Notes under the pieces: model-generated
The model's database searches: none
What the model was told of the DNA's origin: nothing
The model's input: the letters and a program-made list of their open reading frames with translations, nothing else
Shown: in pieces, positions 12,102 to 22,855 of the stretch
Layout of the letters: the number at the start of each line of letters is the position of its first letter
Position numbering within the stretch: the first letter of the stretch is position 1
Position numbers and translations under genes: made by a program
DNA from: Lolium rigidum
Lineage: Eukaryota > Streptophyta > Magnoliopsida > Poales > Poaceae
NCBI RefSeq assembly: GCF_022539505.1
Contig: NC_061511.1
Span: forward strand, 37,933,144 to 37,997,143
Length of the DNA: 64,000 nucleotides
Reading direction: 5' to 3'

Positions 12102-13060
12102 TGGCCAGGTAAGAGGCGGCGACTACCCCGGTAGGAGCTGGACAGCGAAGGCAAGCGGGCTTCCACATCTTCTCCGAGTTCGGCAAGCGGTTCTTCTTTG
12201 ATGTTGGTGAGTCTCCTAACCCTAGCTTCGTACGATATGTGCGCATGTCGTAGATCAGAGTAGTTGATTCGGTACATCTAAGCTAGATTGTAGCTTGTAG
12301 ATACTAATCTTTACTCTATCTTGTTTAGTACACGTACATTTTGCTCTGTTGGTACAACTTTTTTCGTCTAGCCATTATTATGCTTGAAGGTAGCTATTCC
12401 ATCTATTGTTTCAGTACTTGCTTTGTAGATCTGGACGAAATCAACCTCGTATAAAGTGTCATATTAGTAAGTATTTGTGGTAGATCTAGTCGTAATGTTG
12501 GTAATGTATATGCTTTGTGTGCTACATTGACATATAATCTTGCAACTATGTACTGTATTAACCTTCTACCTCGACTGATTTATATCGGCTTTGTAACCGA
12601 CCCCTACCTAGGTGTACACCGTCGATGAGTTCGACCAGGCCCTGTTTGATACTCAGACAATATGTGCTTAGTTCCTAAGATCTAGCTAGCATTGACTTAC
12701 CCGCAGGACGCTGATATCAAGTCGACGCCCTCCATGTGTTTGCCGCTTGTTGATGAACATGACCTGGCAGCTGGAACCTTGAACTCCAGGAAGAAGGCGA
12801 GCAAGGTTGGTAAAGCCCACACCACTGGTGGGGGCTTAAGCTGGGCAAGTTTACTATGAAGTGGCCACCTTACATCTCCTTGTTCGTCCTGAACCAGATG
12901 TGCAACATCATCAAGAGTGGCATCACGACAGAGAAGGGGTTTAAGGAGGTGCATCTAAATGATTATGCCAAGAAGATCTTTAACTACTACCAGCAGGATG
13001 TGTTGTCAACGCAGGTGTACAACCACCTACATCACCCCCAAGTGATGTATGATGTATATG
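12102..13060 (+). pseudogene. Multi-exon pseudogene of an uncharacterised plant family (Myb/SANT-like context)
   Basis: Pieces line up as exons: ATGGCCAG at 12,102 before a GTAAG; a segment reading HIFSEFGKRFFFDV ending before GTGAG at 12,209; an exon from 12,613 reading VYTVDEFDQALFDTQ; and an exon from 12,709 with PSMCLPLVDEHD, SRKKASKVGKA, then KWPPYISLFVLNQM and GFKEVHLNDYAKK, ending QVYNHL at about 13,030. A single-base loss near 12,847 shifts the frame between GGLSW and the KFTMKWPP part, and the DNA after QVYNHL no longer matches an exon. TATA-like sequence lies near 12,018. I infer a host-type gene family from exon shape; the exact family is not certain. Confidence 0.5.
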
Positions 13061-13205
13061 GTTGTTATTTTACATCTACATCATTTGTTGGATATGATGT
13101 AGGAGATGTTCTCACATGTGGCGTGTTTGGGAAATCCTCTTTGGGGCGTCTCTGTTACCCCCGAGGCTGCCTGCCTGGCACATCCTGTCGAGACGCGGTC
13201 CTGAC

Positions 13206-13670
13206 TAGGGATGGCAACAGGCCCCATTCCCCGCGAAATCGTGAAAAATTCATCTATTAGATGATGGGTATGAGGAACTTTGATCACCGCTATCCAAAAT
13301 TGGGATGGGGATTAAAAGGTCTTCCCATCCCTGTTCACCGCTTTTTTTTAAAATTATATATACATATAAGGTGGTATATTTTTATATGAAATATGTTGTA
13401 ATATTTGTGTTTGGTGTAGTATATTTCAATAGTATTTAATATATCATACTAATTTATTGTCATTTTACCAACTATATATCACAAAATTTTCTTATTTTTG
13501 TGTGTTAAAAATATAAGATCATTTGAATTTGGTTTCTTATGGAAAATCCGATCCCCGTCCAAAACCCGGTGAGGACGGGATGGAGATGGAAAAAAAAAAA
13601 CTCCCCAATTGTTAAATGAGAATGGAGATGAGAAGGCACTCCCGATGGAGAGGAGACCCGTTGCTATCCT
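13206..13670. mobile_element. hAT-type MITE, 465 bp
   Basis: Imperfect inverted ends: TAGGGATGGCAACAGG at the left and the complement AGGATAGCAACGGG at the right. They are flanked by an 8-bp duplication, GTCCTGAC (13,198-13,205) and GTCTTGAC (13,671-13,678), one mismatch. An 8-bp duplication and the GGATGGCAAC terminus fit the hAT superfamily. The interior is AT-rich and non-coding. Confidence 0.75.
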
Positions 13671-13678
13671 GTCTTGAC

Positions 13679-14125
13679 CGAGCTGGGCGTCTACTTGTTT
13701 CACAGCGTCACTATCGACAGCGGCGACCCTGCATTTAGCGCTGAATTCTGCGACGCCCACATGTCATGATTTCCCTAATCCTGCAATAAAAACTAAAACT
13801 CGGCTGATTAGCTAGCAGGTGACGTGATATGCTAACAGCGACGCGACGATCAGTACACAAACTCCGCCTGCAGCCTCAAACGGACTGACCGCCTGACCCA
13901 GACAATCGAAAGTCATCAGTCACAAGAGGATGGCCGTCCACCCGGACACGCTCTCCTCAAAATATAACAAAGATCTCGAAAAAAAAATACTGTACAGGTT
14001 CCTCTGGGGCGAAATTTGTTGAAGAAAAAAACAGAGTTAAGCATGTTGGATACTATCTGATCAGTCACTGCACATGGTCCTGGAGCTGGTTTTTCTTCAG
14101 CTTTTCCCGTTGGGTTTTAGAAGTT
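13679..14125. other. Non-coding interval, 3' flank of POP4
   Basis: Right after the MITE a short open stretch (TELGVYLFHSVTID) continues the flanking sequence, but I cannot assign it. The rest is AT-rich and includes a short A-run near 13,979. It probably contains the POP4 3' untranslated region on the minus strand. No other feature is seen. Confidence 0.5.
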
Positions 14126-17100
14126 CTATCTGATCAGTGACTGCGCACGCTGCAGGCGTTGGGTCTCCTTCAGCCTCTCCTTTGGCGAGAGCTTGTCGCC
14201 GATCAGTGTAACCTTCAAGCGGTCGGCTTGGAGGACGAAAACTGACCCAGCTTTCGGTACAACTGCAGGTTTCAAAGTGAGCGACTTAGACATGGATCTC
14301 ATCAGGTCTACAGTAACCAACAGAATTCGTGTTTCCACACAAAACATTTTGGTAAGAAACGAAGAGACAGCCTATGGCCAGACCAGTCCAGCTGATTGAG
14401 AGTAAAATATGATTTTTTTAGCAAGGAACTGAACATCCCTGACTGTTAAACTTCTGTCTTCAAAATTTCAACTGTGGACCTCAAAGGTAAAAACAAGCCA
14501 TGTTCTATCACAGGTCACCTTTTTGTTGTACATTCTACATAACTGACTTATTTCATATTGTTTCTTTGAGAGCTCAATGAGAATCATATGGATGAAGAGT
14601 TACACTACAAATATTTAGCATGATCAATGGGAAATGGAAGTACCGGGGTTAGCAGTATAAAAGAATAGACACAAAGACTGTAGCATCCCTATATTCCAGA
14701 AGAAGAAAGGAACTATTTAACAGCCATGCTCTCAAGCAAAATAAAAATAATGCATACAAGTACGTTAATATTGCACTACGGAGTAGAATAGTGCATACCT
14801 CGGAAGCGATTGCCCTCTGATATAATTCCAAAAGTCTCTGCAGTGTCCCTAATCATGATGCCACTCACACCTTGATATGAGGCGGCTTTGCATTCTGCCA
14901 CTGAAAATAGAAAAATATATAAATACTGACGAAATTAATAGAAGCAGTCTAACAGTCCAGTATGCAACTATGTCAAGTATATGAATTACCAATTATAAGG
15001 GCCCCATGAAGATCTGCTGAAAGGAGGTATTCAGGCAAAAGTTTTTTCCTATGGAGAAAACAGGGAACATCAACACTTCATACATGGTATACATTAGCAA
15101 TAGCCATAAATGATTAAGGATTATCCCAAGGCTGGAAAAGTTAAACTGATCCCCCATTGCTTCTACTTTTATTTTACTTATTTGGCCTTTGAGCTCATGA
15201 TTACATTTCGTGATTTTGATTCTCAAATCTTCAAATATGTTGATCATTGAGAATTCTACTTGGTAAAATTCTTTACAACAGTGAGACAAATACCAAATGA
15301 TTCAGTTCATACTATATATAAGTTTCTATACAGATAGCATTTTGGACGGGTTTGATTTTATTAACTGCATAAAGCCCGTGTGTTAGCGTGATCATAAGTC
15401 GATACAAACTGTACATTCAGAACCCATATAATCAAACTAGTACAAATGTACAATTCAACAAATAAGCCACAGGATTCTTCAAAAGTAGACACCAATTACA
15501 ATGGTCTAAAACAATTAAGTCAGATAGTCAATACAATGAGACCAGCCTTTTGTTTTGCTCATTGAGCTTGTTACCTTCTAATCTAACACCAGTTGCCCAA
15601 ATTACCAGAGTGTACAAATGTTTGTGCATAGTAATGGGTTATGTTTGAAGGTTGGGCTTTTTTTACCAGGGTCTTAATTCTAACTGAGCCGATCCACAAG
15701 TGGACACCTAGGAAGACACCCGGAGGACATGGGGTTACTTTCCAAACACGGTCAACCTTTAGGGGCAATCAAGTTTACTTGTTTTCTAATTAGACGTGGA
15801 AACTAGCACACTGATCTGCAGAGACATGACTACTCTTCGCTGGTGTTAATATCATCTCAATGATACTATTTATGACCATTCAGCCTACTCTGCTGTGTTC
15901 ATATTTACAAGTCAATCAATTCACATGTGTAGAAAAAGAGGCATGATCCTGAATCATTGGATCAAGCTGCGTATTTGGCCATGTCAGACAAAGTGTAAGG
16001 ACCATGGGAAAAAAGCTATTTTTAAACATGATTTGGTACTATGTACAAAGTGCAAACATTTGCAAACGCTGCCAGCACTGAATTAAAGGGTCAAAACACA
16101 GTATAAATCACTGCCCTTTTATCTCTCCCAATAAAAGTAATTAGTGAGGTGATGGAAAAGAGGCCTGAAAGTAACAGAAAGAAAAGAAAGTGAGGGATCC
16201 ATACGCAGTACTTCTAGTAAGCTCTTGGATATACTGTTTCCACGTTTCATGCATTGGCTTATAGAGGTCAAACCTGGAAGAACAAGAAACACATGTAAAA
16301 ACTGCATGAACCCCATGGATACCATATGTGACGATTTTAGCAAGGATTTAAATGTTTCATTCTTGTCATGAAAAGGCCATGATAGAGGAAGAGACCATAA
16401 ATCTACACACTACTCCTGAACAGTACTTGCCTGTGGAATGTATCTGGTAAATCAAATGATCCACATTTCTTATGTTGCTTCATTGACATGTGTCTTTTTG
16501 ATCGCTTCGAGTGAATCAACAAAGACCGTGATTGTGCATCCACTAAGATAGGACCCCTCTGGACATAGTTATCTAAAAGAATTCCTTTGTCAAGCTTTAA
16601 CTTTTTCGATCCCTTGGTAATTTTCCCGGCTTCTCCACCTTTCTGAATTATATCATAAACAATACTGTGAACTACGTCTGTGTTATCAAGATTCTGCACA
16701 AAGATTCACCACAAAGTACATTAGAGGTTGCATGACCACATATAAAGTTAATTCTTTTTGCTCCACAGCCCAAATCATCTGAACTCTAACCGAAAAGCCA
16801 TCTTGGTCATCTTGGGACAAATTTTTATGAAGAGCGAATGAAAGTTCAGAGTATATAGGGTGGACTTCTCCACCTGCAAGGTTAAAAAAGCATTTGTTAG
16901 TTGTTCATAGCCAGATGCACACACAAGGCATGGGTTTACCTGAGGAAGCAGACGGTTTTTGCTGATAACTGGAACTTGCTTGAGCTGAGAAGCAGCAGCA
17001 GTATGAGAACAAACAGCAAGATGTATAAAAAACGCATAAATAGAATAGAGAATGGTGGACAAAATAAAACCTTTAAGTGTAGAAGTTCGACATGGAGTCA

Positions 17101-17269
17101 ATTCGGGAGTTTTTCCTTTCTTTTGTACATCAAACTTGGGCTTGGGGGTCCTATCATTGCTCTTCTGGGACTTAGCCTGTTCATCTTGCACTTTCTTAGC
17201 TTTAGCTGCTGCATACCGTTGTTGAATGGCTTCTAAGGTCCGTTTCTTCTGATCAGAAATAGTTGACAT
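14126..17269 (-). CDS. POP4: Ribonuclease P/MRP protein subunit POP4 (Rpp29), eight coding exons
   Basis: Coding exons join in one frame: 17,269-17,071; 16,984-16,940; 16,873-16,791; 16,693-16,431; 16,273-16,205; 15,048-14,990; 14,900-14,799; 14,262-14,126. The sum is 957 bp (318 residues), close to plant POP4 length. The N-terminus (MSTISDQKKRTLEAIQQRY) is basic. The middle has RGPILVDAQSRSLLIHSKRSKRH. The C-terminal Rpp29 domain shows LYKPMHETWKQYIQEL, LLSADLHGALII, YQGVSGIMIRDTAETFGII and VPKAGSVFVLQ, matching the eukaryotic HELWKQYI, ADLHGA and VGITGI motifs. POP4 binds RNase P and MRP RNA in the nucleus and acts in tRNA 5' and rRNA processing. All introns are GT/AG except one after exon 4, which starts GCAAGT (a GC-AG intron). 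No frameshift or stop was seen, so it looks functional. Confidence 0.9.
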
Positions 17270-17544
17270 TGAGCCTGCCACAGATCTTACATTAAAGCAA
17301 ACTAAAAGGTATGAGAGAGAAATAGGTACATTATTGTCTAAACTCCATATGCCTAGAGTGTACCAAGGTAAATAGTGATCGTATAAAATTCTCCTTAACA
17401 AAATGAAGACTCTCATATTATCTAAGAAGTTCTCCTTAACAGGATAAAGACTAACAGATTACCCAAATTGAACAAAAAAAATGTTGGAACACGGACACAC
17501 TCAGTTAGAGCAATGCATACGGATACATCAAACACCTTTCTACC
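17270..17544 (-). other. POP4: Likely 5' untranslated intron and exon edge of POP4
   Basis: On the minus strand CCAGAG followed by GTAGAAAGG at 17,543 is a good donor. GTGGCAG at 17,275 is a good acceptor, five bases before the ATG. CT-rich sequence upstream (17,545-about 17,850) would be the first, non-coding exon. Transcript data would be needed to place the start. Confidence 0.5.
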
Positions 17545-17850
17545 TCTGGAGAAAAAAGGAGAGCGTAAGAGGAGGACGACGGAGGTGCCTTCAGGATGAA
17601 GAGGCTGGTGAGGGAGCTTCACGATGGTGGAGGAGGCAGGAAAGGAAGAAGGCAGTGGTAGATTTTCAAGAAGATAGAGAAAGGGCGGACTGATTCCTGG
17701 CCAAGAGCGCGAAAGGCAACTCGTCTTGGGGGAGCTCGAGCAGCTGTTCTGCTCGGCGTCAACCTGTGGCCAAACTAGGGGAACTCGGAGGCCGGCGTTT
17801 GAGAGAGGAAGGTGGCATGGCCCAGTTCTTTCCGGTTGCAGCTTCTCTTG

Positions 17851-18943
17851 AAACGGCTTAAACTAAGCTGCTCAGAGAAACAGCAGTGAAAAGAAGCTTA
17901 TACGAAAACTGCAGTCCAGTTCTTTTCGGCTTCTACGTGCTGAGCATACTGTTTGAGTTGTCTGATGAAAAGTCTAAAATGCACCTTGACTGTAATTGTG
18001 TGCAGACTTAAGTGATACTGACTTATTTCGGACTGTTTTACATTTCCAGATTTGAATTGAAATGCATGCCATCATCATATATGTGGAAATAACAAGCTCC
18101 CAATATTACTAACTTGATGGGTGACGACACATACTTGTCTCTCTGTAACTTTCAGCTTCAAGTACTCTGGTATCAAACTATTCCTTGCAATATATTCTAG
18201 AGTTAGTAATTTCTGTGGAAATGGCTTAGAGCATCATTATGATATTATTGAAAATCTCCAATGTTGTGTCTGCCTTGATCATAAGGAAATGTTTCCCACT
18301 GAAACAGAGCCAGGACATGTTGTACTGAACATGAACATGAACAAGGCAAGGAAATGTTGCCTGAACTATCAACGATAATAACAGTTACAGTAACTAACCC
18401 TTTCACACAAAGGTCAATGACATCTACAGTGCACTCAAACTGAAAGCTACAAGGTAGAGAGATTATAGCTCCTCCCAGTCCCAGCAGCACATACACTGCA
18501 CTGCACGAACTAATTAGTGAACTAACAGAATCAAGATTAATAACACGCTAAAAACGAGAAGACTTGATGCGACGGCAGGAGAGGAGCTGTGCAGAGGAGG
18601 AACCTGCGGTGGCCGGAGGTCGAGCTCGAGGCGGAGGCCTCAGACTCGGACGTGGCTGCGGATCGGCAGTGAAGGACGTTGGGGTCGAGGTCCCGGATGG
18701 AGGAGGGAGACGGGGGTGGAACCGCTTGCGGGAGCGCGCGGGGGGCGGAGCAATCGGGGAACTAGGCGAACTGCAAAGCGGAGGCGGCGGACGCGGGGTG
18801 AGGCGAGGCGGGGCGGGGCGGTGCCGCGGGGCTTCGTGCTGTTCTGGGCCGGCTGGGCCAACTGGGCATTCGTGTTCAGGGTGTTGGACGTGATTTACGG
18901 CCTTTTACCGGCTGGACTTTCTTTTACCAGCTTCCTCGATCCT
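17851..18943. other. POP4 upstream interval with a GC-rich block
   Basis: About 1.1 kb with no supported gene. The stretch 18,560-18,880 is strongly GC-rich and CpG-rich and opens frames on both strands by composition alone. It could be a promoter or first exon of a minus-strand transcript. 17,950-18,550 is AT-richer and shows nothing I recognise. Confidence 0.3.
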
Positions 18944-18952
18944 TCTACGCCG

Positions 18953-19780
18953 GGGGCTCCTATATAACGCTTTAAGCGGGACCGAGCGTTGGTTTTGAAA
19001 AACTACGCTGGGCCAGGCCCATTAATTCGTATAGCTGTTCTCTGGTTTACTTTCGTAGGCTGCTTTGATTTTCCAAACTGTGAACAAAATTCAAAATCTA
19101 TGCAAAATTTAAAACCGAACAAAACTCTGATTAGAACTATTCTAAAAACGAACAGGTTTCAAAATCGAACAAATTTCAAATTTCAAAAAAGTTCAAATAT
19201 GAAAAAGTTCTTGAAAAATGTTAAAATTCAAAAAAGATCAAATCTGAAAATAGTTGAGATATAAAAAATGTTCAGATATAAAATTGTTCAAAATGATGTT
19301 CAATTTCAAAAAAAATATCAAATCTACAAAAATCAAATTCAAAAACTTCAAAATTAAAAAAAATCAGGAAATGTTCAAAAATGTTCAAATTAAAAAGTAT
19401 GCAAATTTAAAAAAATATCAAATCTGAAAATTGTTCAAACGCGAAAAATGTTCATATCTAAAAATGTTCAAAATAAAAATTGTTTAAGCTTAAAAAATGT
19501 TCAAATTTAAAAAAGTTCAAATCTAAAAATGTTCGAACTTAAAAAACGTTCAAATATGAAAAAGTTCAAATTTTGGAAATTCCAGAAAAAACCAATCAGC
19601 AAAACCAAAAAACTGGAGGAAAAAACCAGCAGAACCAAATAAAAAACCAGTAGAAACTGAGAGAACTGAAGAAAAAACAAAGGAAAACCAATTCCGTCGC
19701 TAATGGGCCAGTCCAACCCTATCCCGCTCTGAGCGGAGCGACTGCTCGCTCCCGCGTTGAGCGGAGAATAGGGATCGCCC
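18953..19780. mobile_element. Mutator-like MITE with a 9-bp target duplication
   Basis: Ends are inverted but diverged: GGGGCTCCTATATAACGC at the left against GGGCGATCCCTATTCTCCGC (complement) at the right, with GCGGGACCGAGCG matching GCGGGAGCGAGCA further in. The flanks are TCTACGCCG (18,944-18,952) and TCTACGCCC (19,781-19,789), eight of nine identical. A 9-bp duplication with long imperfect ends fits Mutator. The core, about 19,080-19,600, is a degenerate array of TTCAAA/AAAAATGTTCAAAT units. No transposase. Confidence 0.65.
19080..19600. repeat. Degenerate AT-rich repeat array
   Basis: Dozens of variations on AAAAATGTTCAAAT, AAAAGTTCAAATCT and TTCAAAAA fill this part of the Mutator-like element. 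Open frames across it are composition artefacts. Confidence 0.7.
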
Positions 19781-20975
19781 TCTACGCCCATCTCAAGCAT
19801 TATATTCTGTTGGGTAAAAATAACACTCAACGCACGGAAAAACTAAAAATGGACGGGTGCAACGTCCGGCACGACCAAACACATCGAAAATCTGGGAGGC
19901 TTTTGGGGCAAGCCGGACGAGCGCAAATGTGCTTCTACATCCCCTCCTATTCGCCCCTAGTCCATTTAGCAGTGATAAAAAATGGAACCTCCCCTGCGTA
20001 GAAGGCGCCGCCGCCGCACCCTATTCCGCCGCCACCTCCCCTGCACCCACTCGATGCACACCAACGCTGCCATGATGATCCCGACCATGGGCCCGATGAC
20101 CATCCCCGCGCCGACGCCGAAGCCGAGGCCCAAGGGGGACACGCACGGCTAGCGTAGCGAAGGTCGAGCTCCGCGAGCGCGGGCGCGTCGCCGAGCTCGA
20201 GCGGGACAGCGCCGGAGAGGGAGTTGCCGGCGAGGTAGACGGACTCGAGGGCAGGGAAGGCGCCGAGCTCCAGCGGGAGGCGGCCGACGAGGTCGAGCTC
20301 CGCGAGCGCGGGCGCGTTGCCGAGCTCGAGCTCCGCGAGCACAGGCGGCCGTTGAGCACCACTAGGAAAAGGCCTATAGCCGCAAACATTATTGGCTGCA
20401 CACCAAAATTAGTGCCCGCTGGTGGTAAATAGTACCAGCGCACCATGTTTCTGCCGCATTGGTGATGACCCAATACCGTCGGCGCAGAAAAAATTTAGTG
20501 CACCGGGGATAAGGGTGAACCAGGTTGTAGGCCAAGTTGAAAATCAAGGCCACCTTACTGCCGGCGTACCACCATGTAGGTGGTGGTGCGCCGGCAGTAA
20601 CGGGAGATGCAATTTTCCCTCCCCACCCTTGACTGCCTTTTCAGTTTTCGAAAAAATAAAAGAAAATGATAGGAAATTCAAAAAATAAAATTCTTTGAAT
20701 TGCCCATGTATTATGTAATCTAGTTTTAATGGAAATTTTAAAACATGAATTTTGATATATTATGCAAAATAGCGTCATCTTTCGGTAAAACGGGATTTCT
20801 GGCTGCATACGACCTCCGATGAAAAAAAAATTATATAAAAAAGTATCTACGCGAAATTTCCTATTCGAATTCAAAACAGAAACAGGGCTTTTTTTTCAGG
20901 TTTTAGATTTTAATGAAAAATTAAAAATTACCCCCGGCGCACCACCTTACTAGGTGCGCCGGCGGTAACCTTAGG

Positions 20976-20982
20976 TATATAA
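20976..20982 (+). promoter_or_regulatory. TATA box candidate in the CACTA element
   Basis: TATATAA lies about 115 bp before an ATG at 21,096 and is followed by a long CT-rich leader. Composition and spacing resemble a plant core promoter. Confidence 0.4.
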
Positions 20983-21095
20983 GTTGAAACCGTGGTTCTC
21001 GTCTTCCCCTTCCTCCCCCCCCCCCCCCACTTCTCCTCTCCTCCTCTTCCTCTCTTCCTCTTTCTCCTCTTTCCTCTTCCTAATCTTTTCTCCTC

Positions 21096-21434
21096 GTGCT
21101 ATCCTCTTCCTCTAACACCGCCTCCTCCTCCATGCCCTCGAGCTCCTCCTCGGCCTCGAGCTCTGACGGCCACGCCGCCTCGAGCTCCGACGGCCGCACA
21201 CCCTCGAGCTCCTACTCGGCCCCGAGCTCCGACGGCCACGCTGCCTCGAGCTCCGATGGACGCACCGCCTCGAGCTCCTCCTCCAACGATGTCGTCGCCT
21301 CGAGCTCCTCTTCAGCCTCCGACGAGGCTGTCGACACGCCGACAACCACACCGCCTCGAGCTCCTCTCCAGATCTATGAAAAAACAGCTAGGACTCGATT
21401 GCTTCCATGTTTTGAACGTAGGGGATGCTTTTAA
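21096..21434 (+). CDS. Serine-rich repeat ORF inside the CACTA element
   Basis: A 112-residue frame, beginning MLSSSSNTASSS, of repeated SSSDGHAASSSDGR-like units coded by copies of CCTCGAGCTCCGACGGCC. It has a TATA-like box and a CT-rich leader upstream. Low-complexity coding arrays arise easily, so it may be only a minisatellite. No known domain. Confidence 0.3.
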   Translation: MLSSSSNTASSSMPSSSSSASSSDGHAASSSDGRTPSSSYSAPSSDGHAASSSDGRTASSSSSNDVVASSSSSASDEAVDTPTTTPPRAPLQIYEKTARTRLLPCFERRGCF

Positions 21435-21870
21435 AAGTGCCCATGTGAGGCTTTTTTTGTTTCCTGTAAAACTTACTGTCGGCGCACTAGGCAGGTGCGT
21501 CGGGGATAACTCGTGTGTATCACCGGCATGTTCCCACCGGTGGGCGCTGGTGCGTCGGCAGTAACCAAATTTGGTGCGCCAGCAATAGGCGTTTTCCTAG
21601 TAGTGGAGGTCGAGCTCCGCGGGCGCGTTGCCGAGCTCCGGCGGGAGGCGGCCTGCGAGGTTGAGCTCCGCGAGTGTGTGCATGTTGTCGAGATCGAGCG
21701 GGACGACGCTAGAGAGGGATTTGGCGGCGAGGTAGGCGGACTTGAGGGCGGGGAAGGCGCCGAGCTCCGGCGGGAGGTGGCCGGCAAGCACGGTGGCGGG
21801 GAGGCGGATGGAGACGAGGAGGAGGACCGATTTGGGTCGTGGCTGCGTGTTGGGGAATAAAAATCGGGGC

Positions 21871-22626
21871 AACATCTGTGAACGTCCGCGCAACATCCAA
21901 TTGTCCGTCGGATGATCCAACCTGATAAAATACACCATCCGTTTGAGTATTAGCGTTGAATATGCCATTATCTATGGATGAACAAAATTAGACGTGCTGC
22001 CAAGTTTGCAATCCAATCGAAAGAAAGCACGAGGAGAATTTAGTATTCGGATGACCTGTGGACTTTCTATCGTTTTGTTGCTATTATACGTTTATTATTA
22101 CATCAGCTTACACAAATGACGACATTCTTGCTCATGGGACGGCGCAGGGTGCAAGAGATCAAGAGATGACTTCTAAGAAAACAAATGCAATTATGTTTTG
22201 GCCTTTGAAGTAGTACATCATGTATGATGGTGCTCATCTGGCCTCACTGTGTCGACACCCCACATCTCAGCAATAATTTCTTTCTCTGCCTAACCAATCT
22301 TGGATTAGATCTCAGGAAGGCCTATTCTACCACCGGAGCAGAGTACTATTTGCTGCGGCGTTGACCTGATGCAGGCTGCTCATGAGCTTTGTTTTTTTTG
22401 TTCGCACGAGATCAGCGCATTTTATACTAATAAAGATAAAGAAAAGAATATTTGGATGCTCAAGTTAAAGCGTTACTATCAAGCCTTTTTATCGTTCAAG
22501 AATGCTGAAGTAAACTGCAGCTGTCTACGGGAACAGGAGAGTGGTGGAACTTGGAAGCTGCACGCGTCTTGGGGGCAGAAAGTATGAGAGATCATACTGA
22601 GAAAGTACTACACTGAAACTAAAGGG
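21871..22626. other. Unassigned non-coding interval
   Basis: About 750 bp between the LRR fragment and the next Harbinger-type element. Mixed composition, only short frames, no inverted ends or repeats recognised. Confidence 0.4.
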
Positions 22627-22855
22627 TAAGAGCATCTCCAGTCGCGTCCCCCAAACCGTCCCCCAAACCGCGCCGGATCGAGCGTTTGGGGGACGTGTTT
22701 TGTTCGTGCCGCGTTTGGGGGACGTCGCTCCCCAGCCGCGTCCCCCAAACGCCGCCCCCAATCAGAAATTCAAATAGATGCATTCAAAAGAGATCGTTCC
22801 CGCCGGTTCGTCGCGATCGAGTAGCGGCGATCGATCAAAGATACTGGGCGCGCGA

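Larger units (their letters stand above)
20555..21509. repeat. Subterminal hairpin repeats of the CACTA element
   Basis: Three short palindromes share the same core: 20,555-20,600 (TTACTGCCGGCGTACCACC with its complement), 20,928-20,968 (TTACCCCCGGCGCACC with its complement) and 21,473-21,509 (TTACTGTCGGCGCACT with its complement). Single copies lie near both termini (about 20,480 and 21,550-21,590). Repeated subterminal motifs of CACTA elements are transposase binding sites; that role here is inferred. Confidence 0.7.
20357..21605. mobile_element. Non-autonomous CACTA element, 1,249 bp
   Basis: Left end CACCACTAGGAAAAGGCCTAT, right end complement CACTACTAGGAAAACGCCTAT, flanked by GAG on both sides (20,354-20,356 and 21,606-21,608). 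CACTA termini and a 3-bp duplication identify the superfamily. Several subterminal motifs (GGTGCGCCGGCAGTAA-like) occur, often as hairpins. No TNP2 or transposase frame. It interrupts the LRR fragment exactly. Confidence 0.85.
19966..21870 (-). pseudogene. Leucine-rich-repeat receptor-like gene fragment, split by a CACTA element
   Basis: Minus strand, from 21,870 to 21,606: a hydrophobic start (VLLLVSIRLPATVLAG), then LRR units (HLPPELGAFPALKSAYLA, NMHTLAELNLAGRLPPELG). After the CACTA insertion, 20,353 down: LELGNAPALAELDL, GRLPLELGAFPALESVYLAGNSLSGAVP, then, in a different frame, a Gly/Val-rich membrane segment (GFGVGAGMVIGPMVGIIMAA) and a basic tail ending at 19,966. The order LRR, membrane segment, short basic tail fits a receptor-like protein fragment. 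Frame changes plus the insertion mean it cannot be translated as one protein. Confidence 0.6.

Noticed and set aside
18564..18893. 109-codon plus and 73-codon minus frames
   Set aside because: Both lie in a CpG-rich block and translate to Arg/Gly/Pro-rich sequence without motifs.
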